Source: Opisthorchis felineus
Lineage: Eukaryota > Platyhelminthes > Trematoda > Opisthorchiida > Opisthorchiidae
Assembly: GCA_004794785.1 (NCBI GenBank)
Contig: SJOL01013156.1
Span: 835,527-899,526, forward strand
Direction: 5' to 3'
Length of the DNA: 64,000 bases
The notes beneath the pieces were generated by a model. That model saw only the letters and a program-made list of their open reading frames with translations. It had not been told where the DNA came from and searched no databases. This document shows, piece by piece, positions 13,601 to 28,600 of this stretch (position 1 is the stretch's first letter; each line of letters begins with the position of its first letter). Made by a program: the position numbers and the translations under genes.

Positions 13601-16600
13601 AGAACTACTAAATCGTCCTCGGGGCATTGTGACTGGCTTGTACGTCAAATTCGGTGCTGGTGGTTTCAGGACTTCACGATATCCAGTTTCAAACATCCAC
13701 TTGGAATTTCATCTCAATCGGCTGAAAGTCTTGTGTTTTGCACGAAGTAGCTATTCTCAGCTGGATCTTGGGTGGGCGGCTGTGAAGTCCACCAAACCGG
13801 CGTATGGATGACTGGTGTGCCAATGCCCGACTGCAGCCTATTCATCACAGACCGATCCTTGCATGACCAGATCCGCTTTACGCTCGTCTGAGCGTGTCGA
13901 TGTGGTGGTTCGTTTACCTGCCAGAGTGGTCTACTGTGGTAAGTCACTGAAAATGGGATTGTGAAATTAGGTGCGACATCTCAGTGCGTTTGATCTGAGT
14001 GCATTTGCACGAGTACATAGCCTATTTTGAGTTGTCTAGCCCCCAGTCTGCCCGCTTGGATACTCCGGCGAGCCTCAAACCCAATAGATCGACGCATGTG
14101 CTGACGTATCATTATTATTATTATTATTATTATCATCATCATCATCATCATCATCATCGTCATCATCATCATCATCGACAGCATGGCATCAGTGTTCAGC
14201 ACCGATGCTTCGCTGCCGTATCTGGCTGAAGTGTCGTGAGCCAGTGAGGAAAACTAAAGCACAATAGTTATCGTGGTGGTTGCGCTTGGATGATGGAGAT
14301 CAAAATCTAATGATCCATGGGATATCGGAAGGGGGAAGAACGCTCAAGAGACCTTCCTGGGTCGGAAAAAAACGTACCACTGGAGAAATACTCCGTTCTG
14401 TGCTTTCAAACTGCTCACCGATGACAGTGTTTCATGTAGTGTTTCAGTATGCCATGCGACTGCAGTAGATGAATTAGTGACACTTATCAGACTACGACGT
14501 GCATATGATGTTTACGGGAATCACCGCTTCATTCATTTTTTCGAAGTGTACACATGTCCAGCAGAACTGTGGAAAGGGTCAACTTTTCCTGATTAAGTAG
14601 TATTTACGGTTCAGTGGCAGCAGTCCAACTGACAGTCAACACAGAAGCTGTCACACAGCCTAACCTCAGCGACACGAGGCTAGAACTCCTCTCTGTCGCA
14701 CACTCATATGCTCGGGGAGAGGGCAGCTTTGACGGTTTCCCATGCAATGGTGCATGTGCACAGGCGTACATGTCCATACCTGTGGAGGAACAGGTGCGTC
14801 TGGATGGCCGGATGAGTGGGCTAACTGCGCACAAGGTGAGGGGGATCCTTGGCCGCACAATGCTCTTAGCTGCAAAACCTTTGCGAGTGGAATAAAACTT
14901 TTTACGCCAAAATGTTGCGTTTTGTTGCGTATGTGCTCAAACCAAAAACCACCCTAATCTACCTTCATATTTTTGCAGCTCACCAAATTTCATTGTCCAC
15001 TGAAGCAATCATACCTCTGGCGGAAAATTTTGGTGGACTACTTTCCTAGCATCACTGGGACCCCGGGATGCCTAGATGGGGCTCAAAAGCTTGGACTGGT
15101 ATTCGGAACTCAACTGCCTGTCTGTTTTAGTCCATCAGGGACACGTCGTAGCTTTCGAAAATTCAATTCCATTGTACGAATACTGAGCGCCCAAAGTGAG
15201 GGGATCAACCCTATCCTACCAAACATACCGCGTCAGGATCCTAGGAGTGTCATCGCACCGCGCCCAGGTGTGTGACCCTTGCGGGTACTGAATACGACCT
15301 TGGCCTATCATTGGTTCTTTGCCCGAGCAGTCAGTTGATATTAGTTACTCTTCACAGGAGTTGGCTTTCAGGACACACCGTAGATGCGCACGTAACCGTT
15401 TTTGGTTGGTAACCCCACCCTTACTGCGTGGATCCCTGAACGTCTCAGTGGAATGGAGAGATGCATGAAATCAGGAGAGCGATATTACCGCAACATAACC
15501 ACACAGTCTACATCGTGCACTGTGCTTTCATTCCATCGTCAAGTTCAAGGATAAGCCTGAGTTCAGCCCCAACTAACTAAAATCTAGCTACAGAAAGAAT
15601 GCGGAAACAAATAGCAACAATCCTAATGCTGTCAGATTTACCGCACCTCTTTCAATTAGGCACACTTGAATTCAGCTTTCTCCTGGTAACTGAGCGTAAC
15701 ATTTTGGGCATAACATTTTGGGTGCTGACTACCTCCTACGTTAGTATCACAAATCGTTCGATGTCAATAGGTTCTCTATGAGAATGTCCAAAAGGGCTTT
15801 ACCTTCCCTATAGAATAATCCATTATCATAATAATTCTCACGTGGTACCTGCAGTTAATTGACTAAATCGGAATAATATACAGTCGGGATAGGCCGCCGT
15901 CAACCATTTTTTTAGAGTAGAAAACACTACTAATACCTCGCTATCGATTTCGTCACACAGTTCCGTCTATTGGTCACAGCCCCTATAAGAAATGCTCTTC
16001 TGTTTTCCGTACAATGCTCCGATCAGACGTTCGAAAAAAAGTACAGGAATGCTCCTATAAGACCCGTGACTACGGGTGACATTTCGGAGGCAAAGTTTCA
16101 GTACCTTGCTTCGCGTACAGAAACCCCGGCTAATGAGGTGAGGAAACCCACAAATATCGCCAAGAGCGCACAGACAAGAGAAGTTGTATGAACAGTTGAA
16201 CTTACTTTAGAATACATGTTCACCTAGAAAATACTCGTAGAATCTACTGAAAGCTGTGGAATTGAGAGTAGATGTCCCTTGGAAATTACTTAAAATAAAC
16301 ACGCCATACATGAGTGAGTCATAGCCGTGTTCCTACACCATCATGTTTGTAGCTGAGGATTGCAAGCACTGAAAACGCTTACCCGGAATGGTTTCCGGAT
16401 TTGCGTTATCAAACTGAATTCTGATGGGAATTCAAAATAAAACCAGTAAAGTGGCAACTCACTGCGCCCAATCCGTTTCGAGAGCACACACAGTAGGTAA
16501 CCGTGCCAAGCAGTAGAACGGCCAACATGAACAGTAAAATGGATAGACTGACGCCCAAAACAGTTTTATCGACTTTATTCACGCGCTTGGATAGGCTGAA

Positions 16601-19600
16601 CGCCTTCGTAACCAATTCTGTATGCAGCACCAGGAAGCCTGACACCACATCCTCTGAGACATCATCCACGTAGCTTTCTGTTACTGCGTAAATGCCGTAA
16701 GTGGTGTTCGATTCCAGTGGATCATTCGATAGTCTATACCCAGAAAGCACAGATGGTCGGCCTGGGCTGGCTACCGGCTTCCCATTGCCAATGACGATTG
16801 GTTCAGCAGGCATATCACGTGAGTAAAACGCAACCTGAGTAGACGAATCCCTAGAGATGACTGGAACGAGACATAAATTAAGAGGTTGCTGGTGGCAGAT
16901 ATGGGCGTACGACGTTCTTAGACTGAATGGAGCCCAGCATGAACAAATGTTGCCAGTGATGAGAAACAATTGTGCAATCATAAAACACATGCGAATATAC
17001 CGAGGTCTGTTCCCGAAAAGTGAACCTTCATCTACAAAACACAAAGGAGGGTGCACTAGAGGAAACAAGTATACAAAAAAACCCATCCAACCTTGACCGA
17101 AAGCTGCTGTAAGCAACACAGCAAATTCATCGGCAGTGGCACTCTCCAGCTGCTTTTTCTCCTTGCCTTGTAAGGTAAACGACTACATCTGTTTCTAGCA
17201 TGCTTTCTGTAGATCATCCAAAATCTCGGCAAGCGTTCTTTGTTGTTATTTTTTTAACTGCTTGTCCTCAATAATTTTGGCATCTATATATATATATATA
17301 TANNNNNNNNNNNNNNNNNNNNNNNNNNNNNNNNNNNNNNNNNNNNNNNNNNNNNNNNNNNNNNNNNNNNNNNNNNNNNNNNNNNNNNNNNNNNNNNNNN
17401 NNNNNNNNNNNNNNNNNNNNNNNNNNNNNNNNNNNNNNNNNNNNNNNNNNNNNNNNNNNNNNNNNNNNNNNNNNNGTTAAAATAAGAGCGAAAGATGAAA
17501 TAAGCAGCGAAGATTGGTTAGCGAAATGGAAACGTGGAGACAAACGATTGGTTGTCTGCGCCCCCCACGTCGCATCTAATTGGATGCTGTGAGATAGTCT
17601 AGAGGGCCGTTGGGTGACTTGCCCGGTTGACTGGTGTCACATGACCAAGGCAGACTCAGCGTTCGTACGAAACGTTTTTGACAGCACAGAACCGGGTTTC
17701 TCATACGTATGGCGACTGCCTCGGCTGTAGTCAAGCCACGCCGTTGGATAGATACTGGTAGTCCATTGGATACACGGTAAATGACATGAAATGAATCATT
17801 TGGAATGACTACGTGCCCAGTGTCAATTAAGTGGGACGCAATTGAGCTTTTGGCTGAACTGTTGAGTCTAGTGGTATACCGGTAAAAGAGGTGCTCACGT
17901 ATCCTCTTAGAAAGTTACCGTGTCGTGCGCCCAACATACTCCGCTGAACAACAGCAGGAGAAAGAATACACAACCGTATTCTGAGTGGGGACTGGCATCT
18001 TGTCTTTGAGGTTTAAGTTGAGCAAACGGTTGGTTGTAAACCAAGACCGCAGAGTTCCAGCCGGAAAGGTGCGTTGTAGGGATTGAAACAGGCGGCGATT
18101 GACTATGTCCGCCAACAGATCGCCTTTATACGGTAAACTCAAGTATATTGGCTTCTTTCCAATCGATGGAGTCGCCATGGGTTCTCCTCTTGGTCCCTTG
18201 ATGAGTGACATTTTTATGGGTAAACTGGAGCTTGTCTTGGCGGTAGAATAATGGTCCGGATTGGTTTACTTAGTGATTGGTTCCGTCCACCACCTTATAT
18301 ACGAAACAGTCAACGTCTAGCTGTCGGCTTAAGCTCTGAGCACCCAGATGCTATACAATGTAATGCAGGTTCAACGGAAAAAATGTACCTGATAATTGTG
18401 ACTCCTCACTATCAGGTCTTCTCATGTTCGTCGCTCTCAGCCACAGGTCGAGTAGTTGTTCACACTATATCGTGTAATATTCATAATGCCAATCCATCCG
18501 TACTTGGTACGCCGATCTGTTGATAAGTAGCCGACATGACAAGCAAAAGACATCGGGGACTGGGCCCACCTGAAGAGCCACAGGAAGGGTGAAACCAGTC
18601 GTGGGCTGTCGAAGAGTTTTCAGCAACCTTATGAACAGTGTTCCGTCAAGAAAGCATCTGTTAACCTGTTTCATAAAGGAAGCTACTCACAAGGTTGCTG
18701 AAAACCCTTCGACAGTCCACGACCAGTTTCGCCCTTCTTGGAGCTAATCAGATAGGCACAGTCCCCGAGTTTCCATCAATCTTAAGTTCTGCTTGAACCC
18801 AAATTGGACTGATTTCCTTTATGAAAATATACTGCGATATCTCGAATATCGTACCAACTGAAGCATGAGGCGGCCTTTGTGCAGGACATTTAGTTGAAGA
18901 ATATCATAAACGATGGATTAAGTTGAGTTTCCCGTGAAAACCAAATTGATTTGCAAATGAGTGTATTTGTCGAAATCTGCTGGCTTCATTACAATAATAG
19001 CATTTGGACTCGAACACAGATTCAAGTAGCGAATTAGATGCCCCAGTGTAAATTGCGAAGTAGTCCTGCGCTTAGTGGGAGAAAAACGTGATTATCAAAA
19101 CCTTATTTACCATCAGAGCCCCCTATCCCTCAGAACATAATCCCGAAAGAAACCGAAGTTCCCATAGTCAGTAGAAAAGGCCAAGCTTCCAGGATGATTT
19201 TAGGAAATGAATTTCGGGAAATGTGGTCACAACTGATTTTTTCATTTAATGGAAAACGAACAATATTTATGTGCCTATTTCTGTGAACAAAAGGTTTTAC
19301 TTTTGGTCTAGAGAAAACCCCAAGTTTATGCATATTTGCTGACTAGTTAGGTCAGATGTTTTTGCCACCCTTGATAAAGAATAAACCTATGTGGAAATCG
19401 TAAGAGTGTATGTAGAAATAGCCACAGGTAATAAAGTCAGCATCAGTAAGAAGGCTTGGTGCAGAAAGGCCAAAGCACAATGGTATTAACTGATGAATAG
19501 CTGTCCGAAGATGAGTGTTACTTGCTGGCTGGATTGTGAATTCACCACTCCTCCCCTCTTCTCTGACCTTGGTCAGATGAATAACAAAAAACTGGATTCA

Positions 19601-22600
19601 AACAACACATTTGACTACAATCATGCACATTGGGTTAGATGGCTCAGTGGTTAGAGTGCGAATTCACCGACCAGAAAGTTCATGGTCCGAACCCGACCCC
19701 TGCATCTCGACTCCTCTTGTCTAGGCTTGGGTAACCTGGCAGTATCCCAGACATCGTGCTTCTTTCGGGTGGCATGGCGGCTAGGCACCGAAAGGGTGTT
19801 ACAGCTGAATGATTTATATTTTTTATTGGATTAGATCGTCTCATGGCCTTTGAGTTGTATCATCTCGCCGTCATAAGTTTAGCAGCTCCTAGAAGCCACC
19901 AGAATCACTGAATAACTATTCAAAAGCACCATACATTGGACACATAGAAAGAGTTACTTCAAACGAGTCGACTACACTGTTTTAGCAAGATGCACTGACC
20001 GAATGACAAGGTTTTCAGTTTAACACCGCTCGAGCTATTTGTTTCAGTGAACTGCGATTAGCGTCCGAGATGAAGTGCCACCACAATTATTACTTAATTG
20101 ACTGCGGTTGGATTCTTTGAAAGACGAGCAGACTTTAAGAGTTCCATAGTGATGTAAATTGGTTGGTGAAAAAGGTCTTTTAACAGCACTGGAGTCGGAA
20201 TGATGTAACCAGACTACAGCGCTTGCTGATTTAGTGACTTAAAGTTACTAGTGGCCAATGACTGAGGCCAAAGAGAATCAAAAATCGGTGTCAACAATCT
20301 CAACAGCTCAAAAATGGGTACTGCATTCGATCATTCCACACCAAATCCTTCAATGCATGGATATCTCGCCTTATGTTTTATCGTATGAGAACTCGAGTCT
20401 ATTTGGTAAACATATCTCTTGCTGTACTTCTAACTGTGCAGTGATAGTTTACGGACGAGGCAAAATTCAATGGCCATGATTAAGGTAACAGGTAGACTGA
20501 GACCTCGGTATCGGGACACCGGAATGGTTGGTCGTATGATCAGTTCCCATAATGGCACTCTAGCCTTCCGGTCCCGGGGATTTTCCCAAAAGTTATTTCC
20601 GTCGAAACTCCCGTTTTACCGTTTGTAGTCATCATCCAACATCTGGCTTCACGTAGCCTCAGGCACCGCATTTATTAGTATGTTTTTCAACCTTCGCGCG
20701 GTCCACTATGTCACGGATCTTCTGCTTTGACTCGTAATTTAATAGACGAACAAAATAAGTAATACTGTGAATGCTCCAGTAGTAGATCCACATGAGGAAC
20801 AGTCTCAGTGAACGTTGGTGCAACAATGCAAATATATAGCCTATGCATACATAACCTATCAGCTCCCTTTTCTGGCACCATAAATAAATAACCTACATCT
20901 GAAAGGAACCAACTGACCGTACAATCAAGTGCCTTCAATTCTAACTCCTGAAAATACCATAGAATTTTTTCAAATAATTAGTGTGCGATGATTGCTCAAA
21001 ATCGGCAGACAGTCCGCTATTGGTTTCGCTCTGATTGGGACTCATCAGGTAGGCGTAGGTCCCAAAAGCGGGGACAATCAGTCCCCGCCTTAAACAGAAA
21101 TTCGGCGGAGTTTTTACTTTAAGACTCATGTGCGCGACGAAACTGCTTGAGCTAGAGACTCGATGATGTCCCTTGTAGTTGATGAGCAGTCGTCCCACAC
21201 CACCTAATCGGAAAGCAGAAGAAACTTCATTAGATATCTTCGCAAAGAAAACTCGCGGCAGCCCGTGTGCTGCACAGTATACTAATGTCAATGTGCTGCT
21301 GACAAAGCTTTGACCACGAATCGCCAGCTCCTGCAATTTCGTCATGCATATGAGCTTTAAATTAGATGCCATTGGATTTCGTTAATTTGCATCAGCCTAT
21401 TAAGATATTAGTAGCGAAACTCGTCCGTTCCCGTAAAACTGCATGGAGCATCAAAGATAGTTGATCTGATCCTGCAAATGGGACTGAAAAATGCAGGCAC
21501 ATTGGGCTTCTTCACTGTGCCATGCGTAACATAAGCGACGCATCCGTACGAATTATGGACGATTTGGCTGTTGGCGTTTGCTTGGCCAATACACCATCAT
21601 GAACTTTTATTTGCTAGCCTGTAGGATCACGAAAGTAGTCAAAAACGGAATAAGTACGCAGCATAATTCCCCATATATGGATGAAAGAAGCGGTTGGATT
21701 TATGGCATAGTTATAAGAGACCTAGAATTTCAGAACCTCATTATCAGGTTGCTCTGTTTACGGGAACTATGCAGAGGCAGAAACGTTGAAATTAGTCCTG
21801 AAAAATTTGCAATTTGTTGAATGTTCCCTACGTGGCATGGATAAGGTTTTCTCGTTTCACCCAGTGAAAGCAGGTGGCTACTGATTCAAGCTCGTTACGA
21901 CAGTACCCTCGACTGTCCATGCTTTTCTTGAAAAGAATGATGCCCTTTTGAAAAGTTGAAAAATCACTTTTGCTATTGCCCGAGGCGAAACAGTACAAGA
22001 ATTCCGAAGTACAAGAGAGGCACCTTGTTCCTCAATGGATAAAACACCCAATGGCCAGGAGTATTTTAGTTCGAAAATCTACGAACCACCGTAACTGCAG
22101 TGAAGATTCACTGAACCCTGGGAATGAAGAGTGGTCGCAGTTTACAGAAGCTATTTATCAAATCCCTGAAAAACAAACATCGTAACCAATAGTCTATGGT
22201 TAAAAACTTTTAGGAAAATCAGCGTAAACTAGTACTGTGATATGGGAAAAGTAGCCCGTGTAATAAGTGTAAAAACAAAAGTTGTAAAAAACAAAAGTGC
22301 AATCAGAATTGCCGATTGCAGTTGCTGAACGGTCTGTGCTACAGTAATGAATGACGGCATTTAGAACACACGCGACACTGAACTTACATGCTGATGATTT
22401 TCCCTTGAGGTTCTCAATCTTGTGTTCACCCGTTAGCCTCGGAATTTTCGTTACCACAACGTAGAAACCATTTAGTGGACCTCCACTGTAACCCATGATG
22501 GTTGGAAATTTGACCGTCACAGAATGGGAACTCTCGGCTTCCCAAGTAAATTCCCCGAATTCCAGATTGGATGACGCGGCAAACGTTTCCGGCTTTGTCC

Positions 22601-25600
22601 AAACAATGAGAGTGGCAAGTTTGTCTGAACCTGAGCGAGTTTCGTGAGATAAAGGTTATGTAACGCGTGAGAAACAAAAACCGATTTGACCATAAGTCCA
22701 AAGGGTCAAGTAGTTGGGCAAAATAGAATTCAGTTTCTTCATGGCTGGAATAGTTCGTCAAATGAAGTCGCATTTCAAGTAATAAAATCAAAACCCATGC
22801 ATTAAAATTCAGTTTGAAACAGTTTGATTGTGTACGATAATCTCGTGACTAGTATCATATCAAGAAGAATACATGGCATCGGAATTTCGTTACCAATTCA
22901 TTACGTTCTAGTGCCAGGCATTTCAGAAGAGTTTGGGATTATTGAATTTTATGGGAAGAGGTAAATACAACGATCGGATGAACCAGCCTGAGACGAACTT
23001 AACCGACGTGATGATGAAGTATTGGTGAGGAGCTGTCAGATATTTCGGTTCTAGATGGAAGATTAAGTACGCTAACCACATCACAACATTAATTCAATCG
23101 CCTTGATATATGGTATGGTTTTTCATCAAGCATGGTATGTTTTTCTGAGTGTAACTGTTAGCTTTGGTATTTCGTGAAAACAGCAAAACCCACAGCTAGT
23201 GAGGTCTCGACATTTCAAACAGATTTCGTCATTGGCAAACACAAAAAACTCTACATTATTGGACAGAGGAATGGTTTCAGAGATTAAATATATTGAAAGT
23301 CCCCTCACGGCTAACGAGAGAGGTTTGGAGTGTAGCCAATTCCAAGGAAGAAACTAGACTAAATTAGTACTTGCTGTTCACGTGGTGTTCATCATCAAGG
23401 TCAGGTTAATGTCCTTTCATGAAAAATAAGAGGGCTTAGACTTGGGCTGCGCAGCAGAATCTTTGGGACTGTCCAAAGAGGTACACCACCCTTTACAATG
23501 AACTGAACATCATCTGGCACGATGAGAGTTCCCTATAACACCAAAATAACTACTATGCCTAATGTTTAAGGGAGATCACATTGCTAACAACGTCGGATAT
23601 ACGTTCAAATCCATCCCAAATCGCACATTTCTAGCTGCTTTTAACCAGTGTCATTGACGGCAATACACCGGTACTACGTATCGGAGCTTAGCTTTGACTA
23701 AACCAGGAGGAGAAAAGGCGAACGTCACCCGACGTGAGCGCGACGCACCACGAGATGGAAAATTTAGCTAGATAGTCCGGCGAGGAAATGACAACATATA
23801 TATCACTAACGTAGGTTGCGTGTCATGCACTGCATGGCTTCCGATCACCTTCAAGCAGGATCGCACGGGATCCAGCCGGAAAGATGCGAGGATATGACAG
23901 CGCTCTGTTCAACTGTATCCGGGTTCATTTCACGTTGGTGGGTATCGGCTTGTTCCTCGCGAACCTCTCGCCAGCAATCGCTTGTAACAGGTAACAGTGT
24001 TTTTTCGGGTAGACCGTGGTTGGACACACTTCTTAATATATCTACCAACCGCCTCAACCTGGTTAGTTCAGTCTAGTGCTCTAACGATTCTTATTCCCTA
24101 TCAAACACTTTCCTACACACCACCTTGCTGCGTAATCACTGCGGCCAGCTAATTCTTGCCATGCTAAGGCAACACCGGTGTTGGTAAGTTTGAAGACGCC
24201 TGAGTTCCTCGGCTTGAAGCGGCCAAGTCTCGCAACCATAAAGTAAGTTTGATCTTACAGTTACCTTGTAGACCTGGACCTTTAGCTTCTGCGAACTTAG
24301 TTTCTGACGGCATAAACGACGCTACTTCGTGAACACTCCTAGCGTCTTGATTATGAGTGCATTGCCTTCATTTGTTAAACTACACTTTTGCCTTTTGCGA
24401 ATGCCACGATAAGTAAACTGATCAATAAGTTTCAGCTCTTAATTTTGACGTTTCGGAGAATTCTAAAGGGATGGGAATCATAAAGTGAGACTTTGCGCTT
24501 CCAAGGTGCAATGTGCATACCGAGAGATAGGACCACCTATGATATTCCGTTTAAAGCAGTTTGCCCGGGCAAATAATCATCAAACAACAAATCGATGTCG
24601 TTCACATGGTTGAACTCCACTGACCTCTCCCCAGAAATGAATCAGATTCACGGTCCCTTGGAGTGTGCACTCCATGATAACGTTGGTGGGCTAATTGAAC
24701 AAAAGAGGAAAGAGGGAGTAACTTTAAAGAACACCACTAGTTGTCAGGATGCTTCTGGACAGTTTGCTGTACACCATAACCCGATCGTAGGTATGGGAGT
24801 AAAGGGTACGAAGAATGTTTACAAAATTTCAGGTCATTCCCCCTCTAGCAAAGAATTTCTAGAAAAGCGAATCTATCAATAGATTTGAAGCATCCGTTAA
24901 AGTCGAGGGAAGTCGCGTATACGGGAAGTCGGGAAGTCGGCGGTATACGCAGCACTGCTAAGGTACTTGATCTAATATGAAATATGATTGGTTTCCCCTG
25001 TGCTGGGTTGAAATCCTGTTTGATTCACTCGGACTTGCGTCTCCCGTGCAAAAGACAGATGCCGTAATATGAGAGAAGTCATCATCATCATCAAAGACAG
25101 CAACATCAGTGTTGACACTGGTGCTTCACTGCCGTACAACCATAAGGTTCGTCTAATTATTTTTAAAGCCCTAGATTGAAAATAAGAGAAAAAGAGTGGG
25201 TGAGGGAGGGGACCTAGTGCTGGCCTATGTCAAGCATTCTGAGGTGCCTACACCTCCAAGCGCTCAATCAGACAGTCTGGAAAGAAACTGACAGCACGAA
25301 CGCCACTGACATCGATTAGCCGCCATTTCTTGCAACGTCTCCAGCCATGCACAGGCGGGGTCACGGGGGCCCCATCCTGGAAGGCGTACAACACCAACAA
25401 CACCCAAACTCTTCGTGATCTCTTTCATGCCCTTCTGCCAGAACATGTTCTTTTTCATAACTGCGTGAAGACATCCAAGTAAGAGCGAAGCACAAAGGTC
25501 CTCCTTCATCTGTGAACAACGCTGAAGGAAGCTCATCTGTTCCAGCCAGGCAGAAAGACATAACACTACATCATAAACCTGAAGCGGATCTAAACTCACA

Positions 25601-28600
25601 CACCACAGCAAAAATGAGCGGGTTGAACTAAAGACATAGGCATGACGGCTGGGGAGTAACTAAACTGTTGACGAAAATATCCCACTCAGTGATCGAGACG
25701 CTTCTCTTGAATATGTATTATGTTTCCACTATGATATTTGGTTAACTCACTCACGGAAGGCTTTTAAGCCCCGTTTTGCGGATTAGTTGGAACAGATTCC
25801 GTGCCTTCCTAGCCACACTGGCTTCTTCCATCTCCTTCTGGCTCTACCACGCTCTCTGCCCACACACAAGTTGAGTTTGAGTTGTCACCCAATCGATCGT
25901 CTAGCCCAATGGTACTCCGAACCAGAAGGGGTAGAGAGCCTTGAATTGAGAAGCGATGGTGACTGTTCTGAGATCAGTTGGCTTCCATGTACACCTTCGA
26001 AAACACCACAGGCAGAGGTCTACCACGTCACGTAGATACCTCATCCCTGTTAAGAACAAAATCCTCCAAGGAGACCGTCTACATTGGGTAGTAGGCTCAC
26101 AAACCTCTGCTGTTAAGTGAGGAGCTAGTGCTTTGGGGTCACCTGAAAAATTCTATGAAAATCGGCACTGAACAAGGGTGTGATCTGAATAAATCGATTT
26201 ATTCCGAAACCATTGGCAATCAAGGACTGAACCACGCCATCGATAGCTGATTGGGATGCGGTCAACTTTACTCCAAGATCAATCAGCGTTAGGAGGACGC
26301 CAGGTAACACAACGGCACCCACTGCGTCTTGGCTCAGTACTGATGAGAAACAACTGGTGATCAGTACAACGTTACAAAAGACATTCATCATTATCACTGC
26401 GTTTTGGGTTCAGACTAAAGGTACTACCAAAGTGTGTTTTTGAGGAACTGAGGCGTCCTACCTGTGCACTGAAATATGCTATTATGACCATATTCAAGCT
26501 CTTCGTAGTGGAAACAGGGTGGTCATTTCTCAAAAGGTGGTTTCCAATAGTTCAGAGCTACCGTTCGTTGGAGCATAGGTGGACACGACAAACAAAGAGC
26601 GCTTATTATTTCAACTAGTTCAAGATTTGTCGAGGTAGAAAGCTGGACGGCATAGAGTCGGCTGTTCATGGGTATCCAATCCAACAATGAAGTCTAGGCC
26701 CGCGATCTTAGGACCATACCAACACCGGCGCAAACTACTACAGCAGCTACAGGACCACTCAAAGTTTGTAGTCTGCAGCGTCTAGATAGATAGGGTATCG
26801 TGGGCTCAACATCACGACAAAGCAACCTATTAACCGATCTGCCCAAGTTTTCTCAAGTCAAAGGCTGTAATAAAAACAGGAAAACGAGACCTGAGTACTG
26901 GACGCGGAGAATTAGGTGTGAGCAGTCGCACGGAATTTCACAAGTGCCTGGCTGACGTGCGTACAGCTGAGATCTACATAACAGTGATTGTCAAATGGGA
27001 CAGAATGTAAGTTAAAATAGAACATTTAGAAAGTTTGGAGGCAGAAGCAGTCGCATGCTTTGACTTACGTGCCCTGCTGTACGCAGCAAGTAAGGCAGCC
27101 TGGCTGATGACATCAAGCGACGGGTAATGCGGCATGATGGTATCTTTATTTGTGTGAATTTGAGGTCCGCAACTAATACCTTTGGTTCAAAACCTGACCG
27201 CTAGGCAGCGGTGCTTGGATTGAGAAGACTCGAGTAATCCAAGTTTTAAGAGATAAATTACAGTGCATTTTCTAACCCCCACGCTGGAGGACCAGAAGAT
27301 TGTGTTTTCATGCCTCCATTCATCGACCAACCCCGATAGGAAAGACTCTGTGGACGTTGCATGGGCATCCTCCAGTACATCTGAATGGGTTCCTGAGGTA
27401 CCCAGACCGTCGTACCACCATAAAGTCCAATCACTTCGCGACGGACCATCTGCCTAATTAAACTTCATTCCTGCAGTCACAGCATGTGTTTTGGGATAAG
27501 CACTTTTTATACCCGGCTTTTCTACGGCATTTGTCATCTATCAATTGAATTTCAGTTGTACGGAAACATAGGTAGGACGGATCGACGCCTTTCTCAGTGG
27601 ATCTCTGAGCACCTCACAAAAGAACAACCGAAGGTTATCATTTGCGTAGTATATTTTTTTTAAAAAGCCTAAGAAAGACATTCACAATCTTTGAAGATTC
27701 TGGTGAGCAATTCGAATTCGATCCCATTAGCGCTATATGAACCAGTGCTAATCAATGCGCAAGAACCAATAAAGTTCACGCAAAAAGATTCGTTTCGGGC
27801 CACGTGTTCACCATTGGACTGACTCCAACCCAACTTGTGCCAAAAGACCTAGTGTAATCTAGTGTTTGATGGTCTATTTATGTTAATGTATATTTTACGT
27901 GTAGATACAGGGTGTCATACATCCGCGACCGCAATCTCGCACTCTTTATACAGTCACCGCTATTCTTGATGAACGACAACTTACTTACAAGTGAGAAGTA
28001 GCTAAAATGGAACGTCTTACTCCCTGACAAGCGTGTGAACGTCGCGAAAACGGAGAGCCTTGAGGATGGGGCAAGTATTCCTCTTAGGTTGGAATAAACC
28101 AGATACGATTATCCCTCTTGATGAAATAATTCTCAGATTTTACGGGTCTAAGCCTTCACCTGTCGATCAATAACTGCTAACGGACAAACAGGAATGTGTG
28201 CATCAGTTGCATATCTGACGGTCCTCACCGCAACAGCTTCCTAAGGGGTTGTGTGCAGCACAGGCAAATGTTAAGCTAACCGTCCATTCATAGTTCAACG
28301 TGTTTTTTTGATACCATACTCGAGATGGGGTATTGTGAATACTGCGGGATTCGAAATCTTAGTCATACACACTACAGTAATCGGTTTTACTATCCACGAA
28401 CTATCAAAGAGAAATCTTAGGAAAGGAACATTTTCGAGAGTTAATGATCTGCATACAGAAAAGATCGGACCGAGAAAGTAATGGGCTATTCTTTCTATTG
28501 TACAAACCCATATGAATTGATACAGTACACACTTTAGCCACATCTGTGTTAGTCAGACCCACATTGTTGCCTAAGTGACGGAGGTATGCACGCTGGCTGA

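Larger units (their letters stand above)
10199..16462 (-). other. Intron 14 (6.3 kb)
   Basis: Holds a LINE 3' tail (11862-12065), a tRNA-derived SINE-like unit (12541-12665), and a triplet tract with a second LINE tail (14109-14230). The GC-richer block 14590-15290 has open frames on both strands but no recognisable domain; it may be another old mobile element. Confidence 0.7.
16861..22387 (-). other. Intron 13 (5.5 kb) with assembly gap
   Basis: Contains (TA)n and an N gap (17285-17475), a rearranged Penelope-like fragment (17580-18245), a hairpin repeat (18549-18770), a SINE-like unit (19628-19832) and a partial copy of the hairpin repeat around 21020-21090. The true length is unknown because of the gap. 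Confidence 0.75.

Noticed and set aside
13981..14229. Frames with runs of Met/Ile or His/Tyr
   Set aside because: They are translations of the (ATT)n and (ATC)n tract.
14590..14900. GC-richer block with long frames on both strands
   Set aside because: No domain, no splice fit to the host gene, and equal openness on both strands, which suggests base composition rather than coding.
17262..17543. Open frames through the N block
   Set aside because: They are artefacts of the assembly gap.
19628..19700. Candidate tRNA gene from box A and box B
   Set aside because: No closed acceptor or anticodon stem could be drawn; it fits a SINE head better.
26125..26397. Open frame of 90 codons, and a second frame with VTWRPP, first read as a further FN3 exon
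   Set aside because: Exon 12 joins exon 13 directly in phase and completes the FN3 fold. The VTWRPP frame matches the end of a LINE endonuclease instead, including the ISYRWRGSV and SDH blocks.
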